DNA of 35,111 nt, from NCBI GenBank assembly GCA_025980435.1, contig JAICXK010000021.1, positions 1-35,111 on the forward strand. Reading direction: 5' to 3'. This document shows, piece after piece, positions 7,882 to 15,900 of this stretch (its first letter is position 1; the number at the start of each line of letters is the position of its first letter). Source of the stretch: Bryobacteraceae bacterium (GTDB lineage: Bacteria > Acidobacteriota > Terriglobia > Bryobacterales > Bryobacteraceae). The position numbers and the translations under genes are program-made. The notes under the pieces are model-generated. The model was not told where the DNA came from, did not search any database, and saw only the letters and a list, made by a program, of their open reading frames with translations.

Positions 7882-10770
7882 TCACTTCCACTCCGGGTTC
7901 TTCCCCGCGCTGACCAGGTTCGCCAAAATCCGATATGCGCCCGGAACACCCGCCGGAAGCTGGCGGTAGAGAGCAAAGGCGTCGTAAACATAGATGCCTT
8001 TCCCATAGTGAGCCAGCAGTAGTCCACCCGATTGCGGATCTTGGTTCGGATCGTGCGTTTCGATCAGTGCTTTGTAGCGCGGGTCCCACTTGTGCATGAA
8101 GCCGTGCCCACGCTCCTCCTGCCAGCCGTGGAAATCGGCGGCCGTAATCCGATTCGGCCAGCTTAGAAGCGGGTTTTGGGGATCCAGCAGCTTGACCGTC
8201 GAATTCTCATCCACTACTTTCTGCGGATTTTCGCCCAAGGTAAACGGATACGGGCCGTAGTCGCCTTCGAAGTTCTGCAAATTGTATTGAACAATCAGGG
8301 CGCCGCCGTTCTTCACGTAATCAAGCAGCCGATTGTTAGCCGCCCTCAGTTCGGGCCTCACCGCGTACGCTCGCACACCCAGCACGATGGCGTCGAATTG
8401 ACTTAAGTTCCCCGATTGCAGGTCGCCAGGGGATAGAATCTGCGGGTGCAAGCCGAGATCTTGCAGTGCTTGCGGCACGTCATCGCCCGTGCCCGGAAAG
8501 AATCCGATGCGCAGTTCGGGAGCGGTCTTCACATCCACGCCCACCGCCTTGTATTCAGCCGGACGGTATAAAGGGTAGGGCCGCACGCCCGAGTAGCCCA
8601 CCAGCCGATAACCCTGTTCGTAGGTCTTACCCTCGTATTCGGCAACCGCCTTGATTTCGTAATCCTGCTCCTTCACGGTTTGCGGCTTTACCTGAAACGT
8701 CACATCGTCGTTTTCGCCGTCGCGAGCAAAATGGAACGGACACTCCGCGGGAGTGGATTGCCAGCCGGGCGGCAAGCTCAGGCGCAGCACTCCATTGGCC
8801 GGCCCTTTAACGTTGCTGTGTAGCGTGCACATGAAGCCGAACGATTTAGCCGCTAAGGGGACCGCGCCGGCTGGGCGCGAAACCCAGACCGATATGGCCG
8901 GGGCCATGAGCAGCGGCTCCTGCACCATCCCGGTGCCTTCTATGCGCTGATTCGTTTGCACTACTTTACGAATTTCAAAGTCCGCACCGTCGTATTTGAG
9001 ACGGACGCCGGCCCAGAGCGGATAAGGCGACTCGGAGAGATTCAGGAATCGCTCGTCGCTGATGTTGTAATACGGCTGCTCTTCATCGGGACGCCAGAAA
9101 TATGCCTTGGTAAGATTTGCATCCTCGGGTGCAGTTACGGCAAAGCGCAGATGCACGTCCTTGCCCCCGGGCAGTTCGGACGGAGCGGCGTTCTCCAGCT
9201 TGATCCTCCATGGCTTGTCGTATGCCGGCTGCACTTCGATGCCCTCGATGCGAACCGAGAGCGGGCTCTTATTCAACAGGTGGGTCTCAACCGCGAACGA
9301 TTGTCCCGGGATAGCGATCGTGAAGGTCTGCCATCCCCCGCGGAACCGGGCAAACGGTCCGGTGGGCTCTTTCTCCGGCGCGACAACTGCGTCGAAAGAG
9401 ATGCCGAGCGCCAGCGCCAATGCCTTTGCGAATTGTTTCTCTTTTACCTGGAGCTCGAATGTTACATCGCCCTTTCCCGGCTCCGCCAGGCTGCTCGCTT
9501 GCACTTGTTGAATAAGCGTACGGGTCGACTGCAAACCATCCGCAAGCATCGGAGCGATACTGGCCGGATTAGCGGGCCTATAATGATCCATTGCATCTTC
9601 GCCAACCTTCGAGAGCTTCTCCAGACCTGCTTTCAAAAACGCAGTATCGCCGGTCGCCAGCGATGCAATTCCCATCAGCGATACATCAATGCCGTCGTAA
9701 AACGAGTTCTCCTTTTCGGGCGCAGGAACCCGTGATCCATAGCGATGATACGGCGCGCTGTAAAGCGAAGGTTGCGGGATGGTTCCGCCGCCGTTCTGGC
9801 TCTTCTGATATCCCCATCCAGCTCGCCCGATCTGCTGGAATGTCAAGCCGGCGGCATAATCGGCCGCGCCTTCCGGAATCGTGACGTTCGTGGCGGGTCT
9901 TTCCGTCATCCACGTCTTATTCACATAGTCGCGGAAGCGGATCGGCACGTATTTATCGGTGGCGTAATCGTAAATCGTATGATTCTTGGTCGGCGAAAAG
10001 AAGGGGACGCGCGCGTAGACCTTCAAGGGTTGCCACGGACGCAGTCCTTCCCGGATCTGTTCGGGAAAGCGGTTCGGGTCTCCGGCGGCAACAAACGCCT
10101 CCTGCGCCATCTGCCCGGATACCTGATGATTACCGTGTCCATCCGTAGGCGCGCCCGCAAATACCGAGGTAATCACCAGCGGTCGCGTCATGCGCACCAC
10201 TCGTACAACATCCGAGAGCACACGCTCATAGCCCCACTTTTGGAGTGCCTCTTCGCGCGTTTTTGAAAAGCCGTAATCAATCACCCGCGTCCAGTACTGG
10301 TCTACGCCGTAATAACGGTCCGAAGTCATCAGTTCCTGAGTGCGTACCAGGCCGAGTGCATCGTATAAATCTCCGGACATCGCATTCTGGCCGCCTTCTC
10401 CGCGATTCAGCGTCAATAATGTGCCGCGCGCGCCTAGCCCGCGTGTTTCATAGGCCAGCATGCCTCCATCTTCGTCATCCGGATGCGCTGTCACCATCAG
10501 AATGCTGGCTCGCGTGCGAATCGCGGCAAAATAGCGGGTCAGACCGCTGGCGCCGCGATTCAAGTCAATCGACATCGCGTTCGGATTGATCTGGGCCGCC
10601 TCCCGTGCGGAATGGGAGTCCGAACTTGCCCAGATAGCAGCCGATAAAACCGTGCCAATCATAATCGCGCACGCGGCTTTAAGAAGAAATTGTCTGCGAG
10701 GTCTGCTGGCGGATAGAATCATGTTCTCTCGGATTTCGGCGTGTGCGCTTCTGTCGTAACCTTTCCACAT
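7882..10770 (-). CDS. Large secreted PIG-L (LmbE-like) deacetylase with C-terminal amidotransferase-like domain
   Basis: 962 residues from the first ATG; the ATG at 10722 (residue 17) is a better start because it places a Tat-type signal (RPRRQFLLKAA plus hydrophobic run) at the N-terminus and has a GAGAG stretch just upstream. The N-terminal catalytic domain has the zinc motif AHPDDED (about residues 95-101) and DGHGNHQ further on, the signature of de-N-acetylases acting on GlcNAc-type substrates. The middle consists of beta-rich segments. The last roughly 220 residues (FDAIVLGVRAYAVRPEL, NGGALIVQYN) look like a class I glutamine-amidotransferase-like or ThuA-like fold. Substrate unknown. 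The layout resembles large secreted PIG-L proteins of Acidobacteria. It is divergent from the DUF3300 gene. Confidence 0.85.
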   Translation of the reverse strand: MWKGYDRSAHAEIRENMILSASRPRRQFLLKAACAIMIGTVLSAAIWASSDSHSAREAAQINPNAMSIDLNRGASGLTRYFAAIRTRASILMVTAHPDDEDGGMLAYETRGLGARGTLLTLNRGEGGQNAMSGDLYDALGLVRTQELMTSDRYYGVDQYWTRVIDYGFSKTREEALQKWGYERVLSDVVRVVRMTRPLVITSVFAGAPTDGHGNHQVSGQMAQEAFVAAGDPNRFPEQIREGLRPWQPLKVYARVPFFSPTKNHTIYDYATDKYVPIRFRDYVNKTWMTERPATNVTIPEGAADYAAGLTFQQIGRAGWGYQKSQNGGGTIPQPSLYSAPYHRYGSRVPAPEKENSFYDGIDVSLMGIASLATGDTAFLKAGLEKLSKVGEDAMDHYRPANPASIAPMLADGLQSTRTLIQQVQASSLAEPGKGDVTFELQVKEKQFAKALALALGISFDAVVAPEKEPTGPFARFRGGWQTFTIAIPGQSFAVETHLLNKSPLSVRIEGIEVQPAYDKPWRIKLENAAPSELPGGKDVHLRFAVTAPEDANLTKAYFWRPDEEQPYYNISDERFLNLSESPYPLWAGVRLKYDGADFEIRKVVQTNQRIEGTGMVQEPLLMAPAISVWVSRPAGAVPLAAKSFGFMCTLHSNVKGPANGVLRLSLPPGWQSTPAECPFHFARDGENDDVTFQVKPQTVKEQDYEIKAVAEYEGKTYEQGYRLVGYSGVRPYPLYRPAEYKAVGVDVKTAPELRIGFFPGTGDDVPQALQDLGLHPQILSPGDLQSGNLSQFDAIVLGVRAYAVRPELRAANNRLLDYVKNGGALIVQYNLQNFEGDYGPYPFTLGENPQKVVDENSTVKLLDPQNPLLSWPNRITAADFHGWQEERGHGFMHKWDPRYKALIETHDPNQDPQSGGLLLAHYGKGIYVYDAFALYRQLPAGVPGAYRILANLVSAGKNPEWK

Positions 10771-10788
10771 CGTACCGTTACGCTTTGC

Positions 10789-10802
10789 TTAATCAAGATT
10801 AA
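10789..10802. promoter_or_regulatory. Candidate operator palindrome between divergent PIG-L and DUF3300 genes
   Basis: TTAATC and GATTAA form a perfect inverted repeat with an AA centre, in the 114-base divergent intergenic region. AT-rich symmetry in GC-rich DNA at a divergent promoter suggests a regulator site; nothing else supports it. Confidence 0.3.
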
Positions 10803-10884
10803 TCCGGCCTGCCAAGCGCGTCCGTATCCACTACATAAGTTCCAGCGTCCTTTGAATAGGCATTCTTGCTAGCCGAACTTCGAT

Positions 10885-11892
10885 ATGCGAACACATAGAT
10901 TAATTTCCACCTTCGCAGTGGCTTTTTTAGCGGCAGTCTGTGCAGCGGCCCCCGGTTTTGCGCAGGGTCAGTACCCGCAAAACCCACCCCCACCCCAGTA
11001 CCCGCAGACCCAGCAGTACCCGCCGTCGCAGAGCCAGTATCCCCCGCCGCAGTATCCGCAGGGACAATATCCACAGCAACAGAGCCAATACCCACCCGCG
11101 CAGAATCAGCAGTATCCGCCGCCGCAATATAGCCAGCCGCCATTGCTGCCGCCCCAGCAGCTTGATCAGATGGTTCAGTCCATCGCGCTGTATCCGGACG
11201 GACTGCTCGCCCAGGTCCTGACCGCGGCCACGTTTTCGAACGAGATTCCGGACGCCGCCGGCTGGGCAAACGAACATATGAACCTCAGGGGCGATGAATT
11301 GGCGCGTGCCATCGAAGATGACAATTTGTCGTGGGACCCTAGTGTTCTCGCGCTGTTACCTTTCCCGAATGTGCTGAATTATATGGCGCAGTATATAGGG
11401 TGGACCCAGGAGTTAGGCAACGCCGTGCTGCTACAACGCGGCGATGTCATGGACGCTGTGCAGCGCATGCGGCAGGAGGCTTATGATTACGGATACCTTC
11501 GGGATGGCCAGTACGCTCGAGTTATTACCCGAGGCCCGGGGGACATCGAAATTGTGCCTGTCACGCCCGGCTATTATTACGTGCCTTATTACAACCCGCG
11601 CGTTGTGTTCGTCCGGCCGCGCCCCGGTTTCTATGCAAGTGGCGCGATCCGCTTCGGCCCGATGGTAACGGTCGGTGCCGCGTTCGCGCCATGGGGCTGG
11701 GGCGGAATCGCATTCGGTTGGCGCGATCACGATATTCTCGTAAACCATCGCGATTGGGACCGGAACTGGAGAAATCGCCGCGATTATGTTTCTCCGTACG
11801 CATACCGCCGCCCATCAGGACCGCGCGTCGAGCATCACGAGGTTCGGCCCGGCGAACGGCGCCCCGATCGTGGCAATCGCGACCGGCATTGA
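10885..11892 (+). CDS. DUF3300 secreted protein with Q/P/Y-rich repeat region
   Basis: 335 residues: signal peptide (residues 1-26, ending GFAQ), a low-complexity region (28-86) made of Q-Y-P-P/Q units, then the DUF3300 domain (about 92-210) with LDQMVQSIALYPDGLLAQVLTA and LARAIEDDNLSWDPSVLALLPFPNVL, which are typical of that family. The C-terminus is rich in aromatic residues, Gly and Arg/His (RDHDILVNHRDWDRNWRNRR). The family function is not established; the export signal and low-complexity region suggest an envelope or surface location. It is divergent from the PIG-L gene and convergent with the sugar isomerase gene. Confidence 0.85.
   Translation: MRTHRLISTFAVAFLAAVCAAAPGFAQGQYPQNPPPPQYPQTQQYPPSQSQYPPPQYPQGQYPQQQSQYPPAQNQQYPPPQYSQPPLLPPQQLDQMVQSIALYPDGLLAQVLTAATFSNEIPDAAGWANEHMNLRGDELARAIEDDNLSWDPSVLALLPFPNVLNYMAQYIGWTQELGNAVLLQRGDVMDAVQRMRQEAYDYGYLRDGQYARVITRGPGDIEIVPVTPGYYYVPYYNPRVVFVRPRPGFYASGAIRFGPMVTVGAAFAPWGWGGIAFGWRDHDILVNHRDWDRNWRNRRDYVSPYAYRRPSGPRVEHHEVRPGERRPDRGNRDRH
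10966..11142 (+). repeat. Q-Y-P low-complexity coding repeat in the DUF3300 protein
   Basis: Residues 28-86 contain nine tyrosines, each in a Q-Y-P/S context, spaced 5 to 9 residues apart. The DNA is correspondingly repetitive (cagtaccc / cagtatcc variants). It may be length-variable between strains. Confidence 0.7.
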
Positions 11893-11917
11893 TACTCGCG
11901 CGAACTCCAATCAGGGG

Positions 11918-12757
11918 CTAGAGATTGCCGGAGATCAGCCGGTTCAAGGCCGCTGCGGTGTCGAAGACCTGCTGATCGGGCGCATAGCGGTATCTCGCTT
12001 CCATTTCGGCGATCAGCCATCCGTTATAGCCGATCTTCGTCATTGCGGTGCGAATAGCGCGCCAGTCGTTGTCGCCGAGAAAAATGTTCGTGTAGACGCT
12101 TTGCTTACCACAACGCCCCCGGTGCTTATGAACGTCCTTCATATGCATCCGCGTGATGCGAGTGGCGTGTATTTGAATCCATTGCTCCGCGAAGCCCGTA
12201 TCGTGAATGTTGCCCACATCCAGATGGATGCCCACCCATGGATTGTTAACGTCGTTCAGAAACGTGTAAAACTCACGCGGGCTCAACAGGAATTTCTGTT
12301 CCGAGTTACAGTTCTCGACCCCAATTTTCACCCCGGCTTTTCCCGCCGTCTGTGCTAATTCCTGCAGCGAATGCACCGTACGCGCGTAAACGCCGTTGTA
12401 TGGCTCTTCGCTCGTCACCAGGCCGGCCACGACCAGAATCGCATCACACTTGAATATCTGTGCGGCTTCAATCTGTCTTTTGATATGGCGGAACGCCGCA
12501 TCCCGCTTCTTGGGATCGCGCGCGGAAACGTTCTCTTCCCAGTCCAGCGAGTTTGCCACATCGGAGACCTCCAGGCCCGCATCCTGCACCTTTGTGAAAA
12601 GCTGCCGAAGGTCGGCATCGCTGGCCTCCATTTGAAACCATGGCCGGTCCCCGAGCCAGAGTTCTACACCGTCATATCCGGCCCGTTTTAACAGCTTAAG
12701 GCCGTCTTCGAAGCTCATGCCCTCCGGAAAAATATTGTCGCCGATTGATTTTTTCAT
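11918..12757 (-). CDS. Sugar phosphate isomerase/epimerase (xylose isomerase-like TIM barrel)
   Basis: 279 residues, cytoplasmic. It reads as the AP-endonuclease-2/xylose-isomerase-like TIM barrel: GYDGVELWLGDRPWF (first strand), ILVVAGLV, KIGVENCNSEQKFLLSP (metal-binding Glu on a barrel strand), VGIHLDVGNIH (Asp/His metal ligands), ITRMHMKDV and GYNGWLIAEMEARY (C-terminal Glu). The family isomerises or dehydrates sugars, inositols and related compounds; the substrate cannot be told. It lies 17 bases downstream of the lactone-oxidase-like gene on the same strand, which suggests a joint role in handling a sugar or sugar acid. Confidence 0.87.
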   Translation of the reverse strand: MKKSIGDNIFPEGMSFEDGLKLLKRAGYDGVELWLGDRPWFQMEASDADLRQLFTKVQDAGLEVSDVANSLDWEENVSARDPKKRDAAFRHIKRQIEAAQIFKCDAILVVAGLVTSEEPYNGVYARTVHSLQELAQTAGKAGVKIGVENCNSEQKFLLSPREFYTFLNDVNNPWVGIHLDVGNIHDTGFAEQWIQIHATRITRMHMKDVHKHRGRCGKQSVYTNIFLGDNDWRAIRTAMTKIGYNGWLIAEMEARYRYAPDQQVFDTAAALNRLISGNL

Positions 12758-12774
12758 ATCCGAGCGGTTCTGTG

Positions 12775-14133
12775 CTAAATATACCCGCTCAATACCGACC
12801 GAAAGTAATTGTTCAGCAGGCGGTTGCCGGGATCATAGGCCTTCCGCGTTTCCTCGAACTCGGCGAGCCTTTTGCCGAACGCCTTCTTCGCCATTTCCGG
12901 CGTGACGCCGAAGGTCTGGTTCAGCAGGGGTTTTCCATTGCGGTCGCTGCAAAACTGGTTATAGGCGCCGAGAAATTCTTTCCAGCCCGGATTGCCGGTC
13001 GATACCGGGTCAATGGTCATCACCGGCCCATCAAACGAGTACGAAAGCAGCGCCTTTTGATCCTGCGCGATGCGATATCCCACGTCCAACAGATTGCACC
13101 GGTAGCCATGCTGGTTGTAGTAGTCGCGGCAGAACTGAAAGAATTCCGTTATTGTTTGCGAATATTGCCGTTCGTCGAATGCAAACAGACTGAATGTGTA
13201 CCGGCTATCGTCGGACACCTCCGGATACCGAATGATTTGATCGCCGGGGATAGTGTAATCGCTTGAAACGATGTTCTCCAGCTTGAACCGCCACGCGGCA
13301 TTGAAGCTGTCGATGATTCCATAGCGAATGGACGGCACGGAAACTGTCTGCTCGATATCGTGCCCGAATTTTGGACCCGAAGTCCCCCAGATATAGTTAC
13401 GCAGCGCCCATGCGGTCCGGTTGGGATCGCCCTTGGCTCCCGGATTGTACTTCCGGAACTCTACGGTAATCAGATCGTCGAAGGGAAAGATGTAGTACAT
13501 CATCGAATAATTCAGCGCCTTCAATTCCGGCAAGGCGCTGACAAATTCCGCCAGCTTATATGTTTTGTGATGGACGTGCATCGGTAGCAAAGGACGGATT
13601 TTGTAAGTAACTTCATAAATAATGCCGAACGTTCCGTAACTCGAGCGTACTTTCTGCATGAGCTCAGGCTGCTCATCCGTCACGGTAAGGAGATCGCCTG
13701 ACGGAAGGACCATCTTGACCCCCGTAACATACGACCCAACTTGCCCGTATTCGCCCGGAAACGAACCGTCTTTGGTTCCCGCACAAGCCGCGCTCCCGGC
13801 GCTGAGACGTCCGATCTCCGTGTTCACATAAAACTGCAGATTGTGTTTTTCGAGCTCCTGCGCCATATCGATGTGAATGGCGCCCGCCTCCACCGTGAGA
13901 GTATCGGCTCCTATGTTCAGAATCCGGTTCATCTTCATCCGTATCAACGTGCCCCCGTCGGCTACGCCGCAGGGAGCCGTGGAGTGATTCGAGCCAACCG
14001 CCCGGACAGGCGACGGATATTGGCCCGGATTCTTGAAAATCTTGACAATGTCATCCACTGAATTCGCATCGACAATCACCTGCGGATGTGAAACCAGATC
14101 GCCAAACCAGTTTGTTACCGTCAAATCGGACAT
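12775..14133 (-). CDS. FAD-binding oxidoreductase, L-gulono/D-arabinono-1,4-lactone oxidase-like (VAO family)
   Basis: 452 residues, no signal peptide. The N-terminal FAD-binding (PCMH type) domain has VRAVGSNHSTAPCGVADGGTLI, where His50 corresponds to the residue that covalently holds FAD in many members, and GTKDGSFPGEYGQVGSYVTGVKMV. The C-terminus (AFGKRLAEFEETRKAYDPGNRLLNNYF) matches the aldonolactone-oxidase end. These enzymes oxidise sugar lactones or alditols using oxygen or a dehydrogenase partner. It is followed by the TIM-barrel isomerase at 17 bases, probably as an operon, and is divergent from the YncE-like propeller gene. The exact substrate is open. Confidence 0.82.
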   Translation of the reverse strand: MSDLTVTNWFGDLVSHPQVIVDANSVDDIVKIFKNPGQYPSPVRAVGSNHSTAPCGVADGGTLIRMKMNRILNIGADTLTVEAGAIHIDMAQELEKHNLQFYVNTEIGRLSAGSAACAGTKDGSFPGEYGQVGSYVTGVKMVLPSGDLLTVTDEQPELMQKVRSSYGTFGIIYEVTYKIRPLLPMHVHHKTYKLAEFVSALPELKALNYSMMYYIFPFDDLITVEFRKYNPGAKGDPNRTAWALRNYIWGTSGPKFGHDIEQTVSVPSIRYGIIDSFNAAWRFKLENIVSSDYTIPGDQIIRYPEVSDDSRYTFSLFAFDERQYSQTITEFFQFCRDYYNQHGYRCNLLDVGYRIAQDQKALLSYSFDGPVMTIDPVSTGNPGWKEFLGAYNQFCSDRNGKPLLNQTFGVTPEMAKKAFGKRLAEFEETRKAYDPGNRLLNNYFRSVLSGYI

Positions 14134-14238
14134 TTGTGAGTTCTCTTCGGTAAGTCTGAGGGCAAAGCAGGAACAATGTCAATCGAAATCGATTTCCGTG
14201 AGAACGATGATACAATCGGGCCAAACCAACGGTTCCTT

Positions 14239-15252
14239 ATGCTCTTCCGATCATCGCTGGCCCTTTTTGCAGTTGCGTTGAGCATCTCCGGCGCCGGGTT
14301 ATACAAAGTGGTGAAGACGATCCCCATACCGGGGGCGGGAGGTTGGGATTACCTCTACGCGGATTCGCCGAACCGCCGCCTGTATGTCTCGCACGCTACG
14401 GAAGTCGATGTTCTGAATCTGGACAGCGGGACCGTGATGGGGAAGGTTCCGAATACCAATGGCGTTCATGGTATCGCTATCGCACCTGAGTTCAACCGCG
14501 GCTTTATCAGCGACGGCCGCGATAACCAGGTAACTATCTTCGATTTGAATAACCTTTCGGTGATCTCGAATGTGAAAACCGGGACCAATCCGGATGGGAT
14601 TCTCTATGATCCATATAGCAAACGGGTATTTGCGTTTAATGGTCGCAGCGCAAACATGACCGCGATTGACGCGAAAACGGGTCAAGTCGCGGGAACCATG
14701 GCCTTAGGTGGCAAACCGGAGTTTCCCGCAACGGATGGCCAGGGCAACGTATTTGTGAACATCGAAGACAAGAGCGAACTGGTGCGCTTCGACCCGAAGA
14801 CCCTTCAGATCAAGAATCGGTGGCCGCTTGCGCCGTGCGAATCGCCCTCGGGCTTGGCAATCGATACTGCGCATCGCAGACTCTTTCCGGTTTGCGAGAA
14901 CAAAATTATGGCGGTCGTGGACGCAGATAGTGGAAAGGTGATTACCACGGTTCCCACCGGCGAGGGCACCGATGCCGCGGCGTTCGATCCGGGCTCGAAA
15001 CTTGCATTTTCTTCGAATGGAGGCGATGGAACTCTGACCGTCATCAGGCAGGAATCCGCGGATAAATACAGCGTGTTTCAAAACGTCCAGACGCAGCGCG
15101 GCGCGCGAACCATGGCGCTGGATCTGAAGACGCACACAATTTATCTGTCTGATGCGGAGTTCGGTGAAAGGCCGGCGCCCACCGCGGAGAACCCTCACCC
15201 GAGGCCCAAAATCATTCCAGGCACATTCAGGTTGCTGGTTGTCGCACAATAA
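14239..15252 (+). CDS. YncE-like beta-propeller secreted protein
   Basis: About 337 residues when started at the ATG at 14239, which gives a good signal peptide (LFRSSLALFAVALSISGAG). An upstream in-frame ATG at 14176 would add 21 charged residues and is less likely; a TACAAT -10-like box at 14211-14216 lies between the two. The body is a series of about 40-residue blade repeats: RRLYVSHATEVDVLNLDSG, FISDGRDNQVTIFDLN, RVFAFNGRSANMTAIDAKTG, LFPVCENKIMAVVDADSG, LAFSSNGGDGTLTVI. This is the seven-blade YVTN/YncE-type propeller. Role unknown, probably periplasmic binding. It is divergent from the lactone-oxidase-like gene. Confidence 0.85.
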   Translation: MLFRSSLALFAVALSISGAGLYKVVKTIPIPGAGGWDYLYADSPNRRLYVSHATEVDVLNLDSGTVMGKVPNTNGVHGIAIAPEFNRGFISDGRDNQVTIFDLNNLSVISNVKTGTNPDGILYDPYSKRVFAFNGRSANMTAIDAKTGQVAGTMALGGKPEFPATDGQGNVFVNIEDKSELVRFDPKTLQIKNRWPLAPCESPSGLAIDTAHRRLFPVCENKIMAVVDADSGKVITTVPTGEGTDAAAFDPGSKLAFSSNGGDGTLTVIRQESADKYSVFQNVQTQRGARTMALDLKTHTIYLSDAEFGERPAPTAENPHPRPKIIPGTFRLLVVAQ

Positions 15253-15269
15253 CATGCGGGAGGACACGA

Positions 15270-15842
15270 TTGAAGAGCAGGGCCGAGACACTCGATAAGG
15301 CGCGAGAAACCATTGCAGACTTGCAAAGTAAGTATGGTCTGGCGCTACGGGGCCCTAATGGCGAATCCCTCTACGACGATGCTGTGGCGCTCAAACTGCC
15401 CAGGACCGTTCTTTTGCCGCCCAAAACAGTGATCCCATGCGCCGCGGAGCTGAAGGGAATGGGCAAGGTGGATCCATGCCTGATCGTGCAGTCCAGCCTG
15501 CCGCTGGAGTTGCTTCCTCCGCATAAAACAATCGCCGTCGGCGGGCAGGTATCGGCTATCAAACGGTCGTTTTTCGCCATGTCGAGTTATTTAACCGATG
15601 AGGCCTGGCGGGCACAGGGCTATTGGAACGGCCAGCCGCTTCCGATGCTGGTTTCAATCCGCGGCGCCTACAAGTATTTAGTGCGGCAGAAATCCTACTT
15701 CTTCAAGCTCGATAACTTCGTAGGTGCCGATATCGACCAGCTTTCACCGATGCAGCCGGACGAGCGCGACTTGAAGCTTGGCCGCTACAAATGGGGCAAC
15801 GATCTCAGCGATGAACTGACCCTCATCGTCGCCGAGTTTTGA
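15270..15842 (+). CDS. Unrecognised 190-residue protein, convergent to tssM
   Basis: I do not recognise this family. The start is TTG at 15270, backed by a very good Shine-Dalgarno (GGGAGGA, 15258-15264, 5-base spacing). There is no signal peptide and no membrane segment, so it is probably cytoplasmic. The N-terminus is helical and charged (AETLDKARETIADLQSKYGL); the rest seems alpha/beta with proline-rich turns (LPRTVLLPPKTVIPCAAELKG) and a C-terminal KWGNDLSDELTLIVAEF. It follows the propeller gene by 17 bases and faces the 3' end of tssM across two hairpins. A T6SS-linked role is possible from position only. Confidence 0.6.
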   Translation: MKSRAETLDKARETIADLQSKYGLALRGPNGESLYDDAVALKLPRTVLLPPKTVIPCAAELKGMGKVDPCLIVQSSLPLELLPPHKTIAVGGQVSAIKRSFFAMSSYLTDEAWRAQGYWNGQPLPMLVSIRGAYKYLVRQKSYFFKLDNFVGADIDQLSPMQPDERDLKLGRYKWGNDLSDELTLIVAEF

Positions 15843-15848
15843 GGTGGG

Positions 15849-15886
15849 GCGGACCGCCTGGTCCGCGCGGGTCCGCCTGGACCCGC
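15849..15886. repeat. Two adjacent perfect hairpins with identical GCCT loops between convergent genes
   Basis: 15849-15866 is GCGGACC-GCCT-GGTCCGC, a 7-bp perfect stem. It is followed without a gap by 15867-15886, GCGGGTCC-GCCT-GGACCCGC, an 8-bp perfect stem. They fill most of the 58-base space between the 190-residue gene and the end of tssM. No T-run follows on either strand, so they resemble REP/BIME-type elements or a bidirectional 3'-end stabiliser more than a classic terminator. Confidence 0.75.
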
Positions 15887-15900
15887 CAGTTAGGCATCGC

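Noticed and set aside
8956-9735. 259-residue plus-strand frame inside the PIG-L gene
   Set aside because: Antisense shadow of a clear secreted enzyme; no motif or ribosome site.
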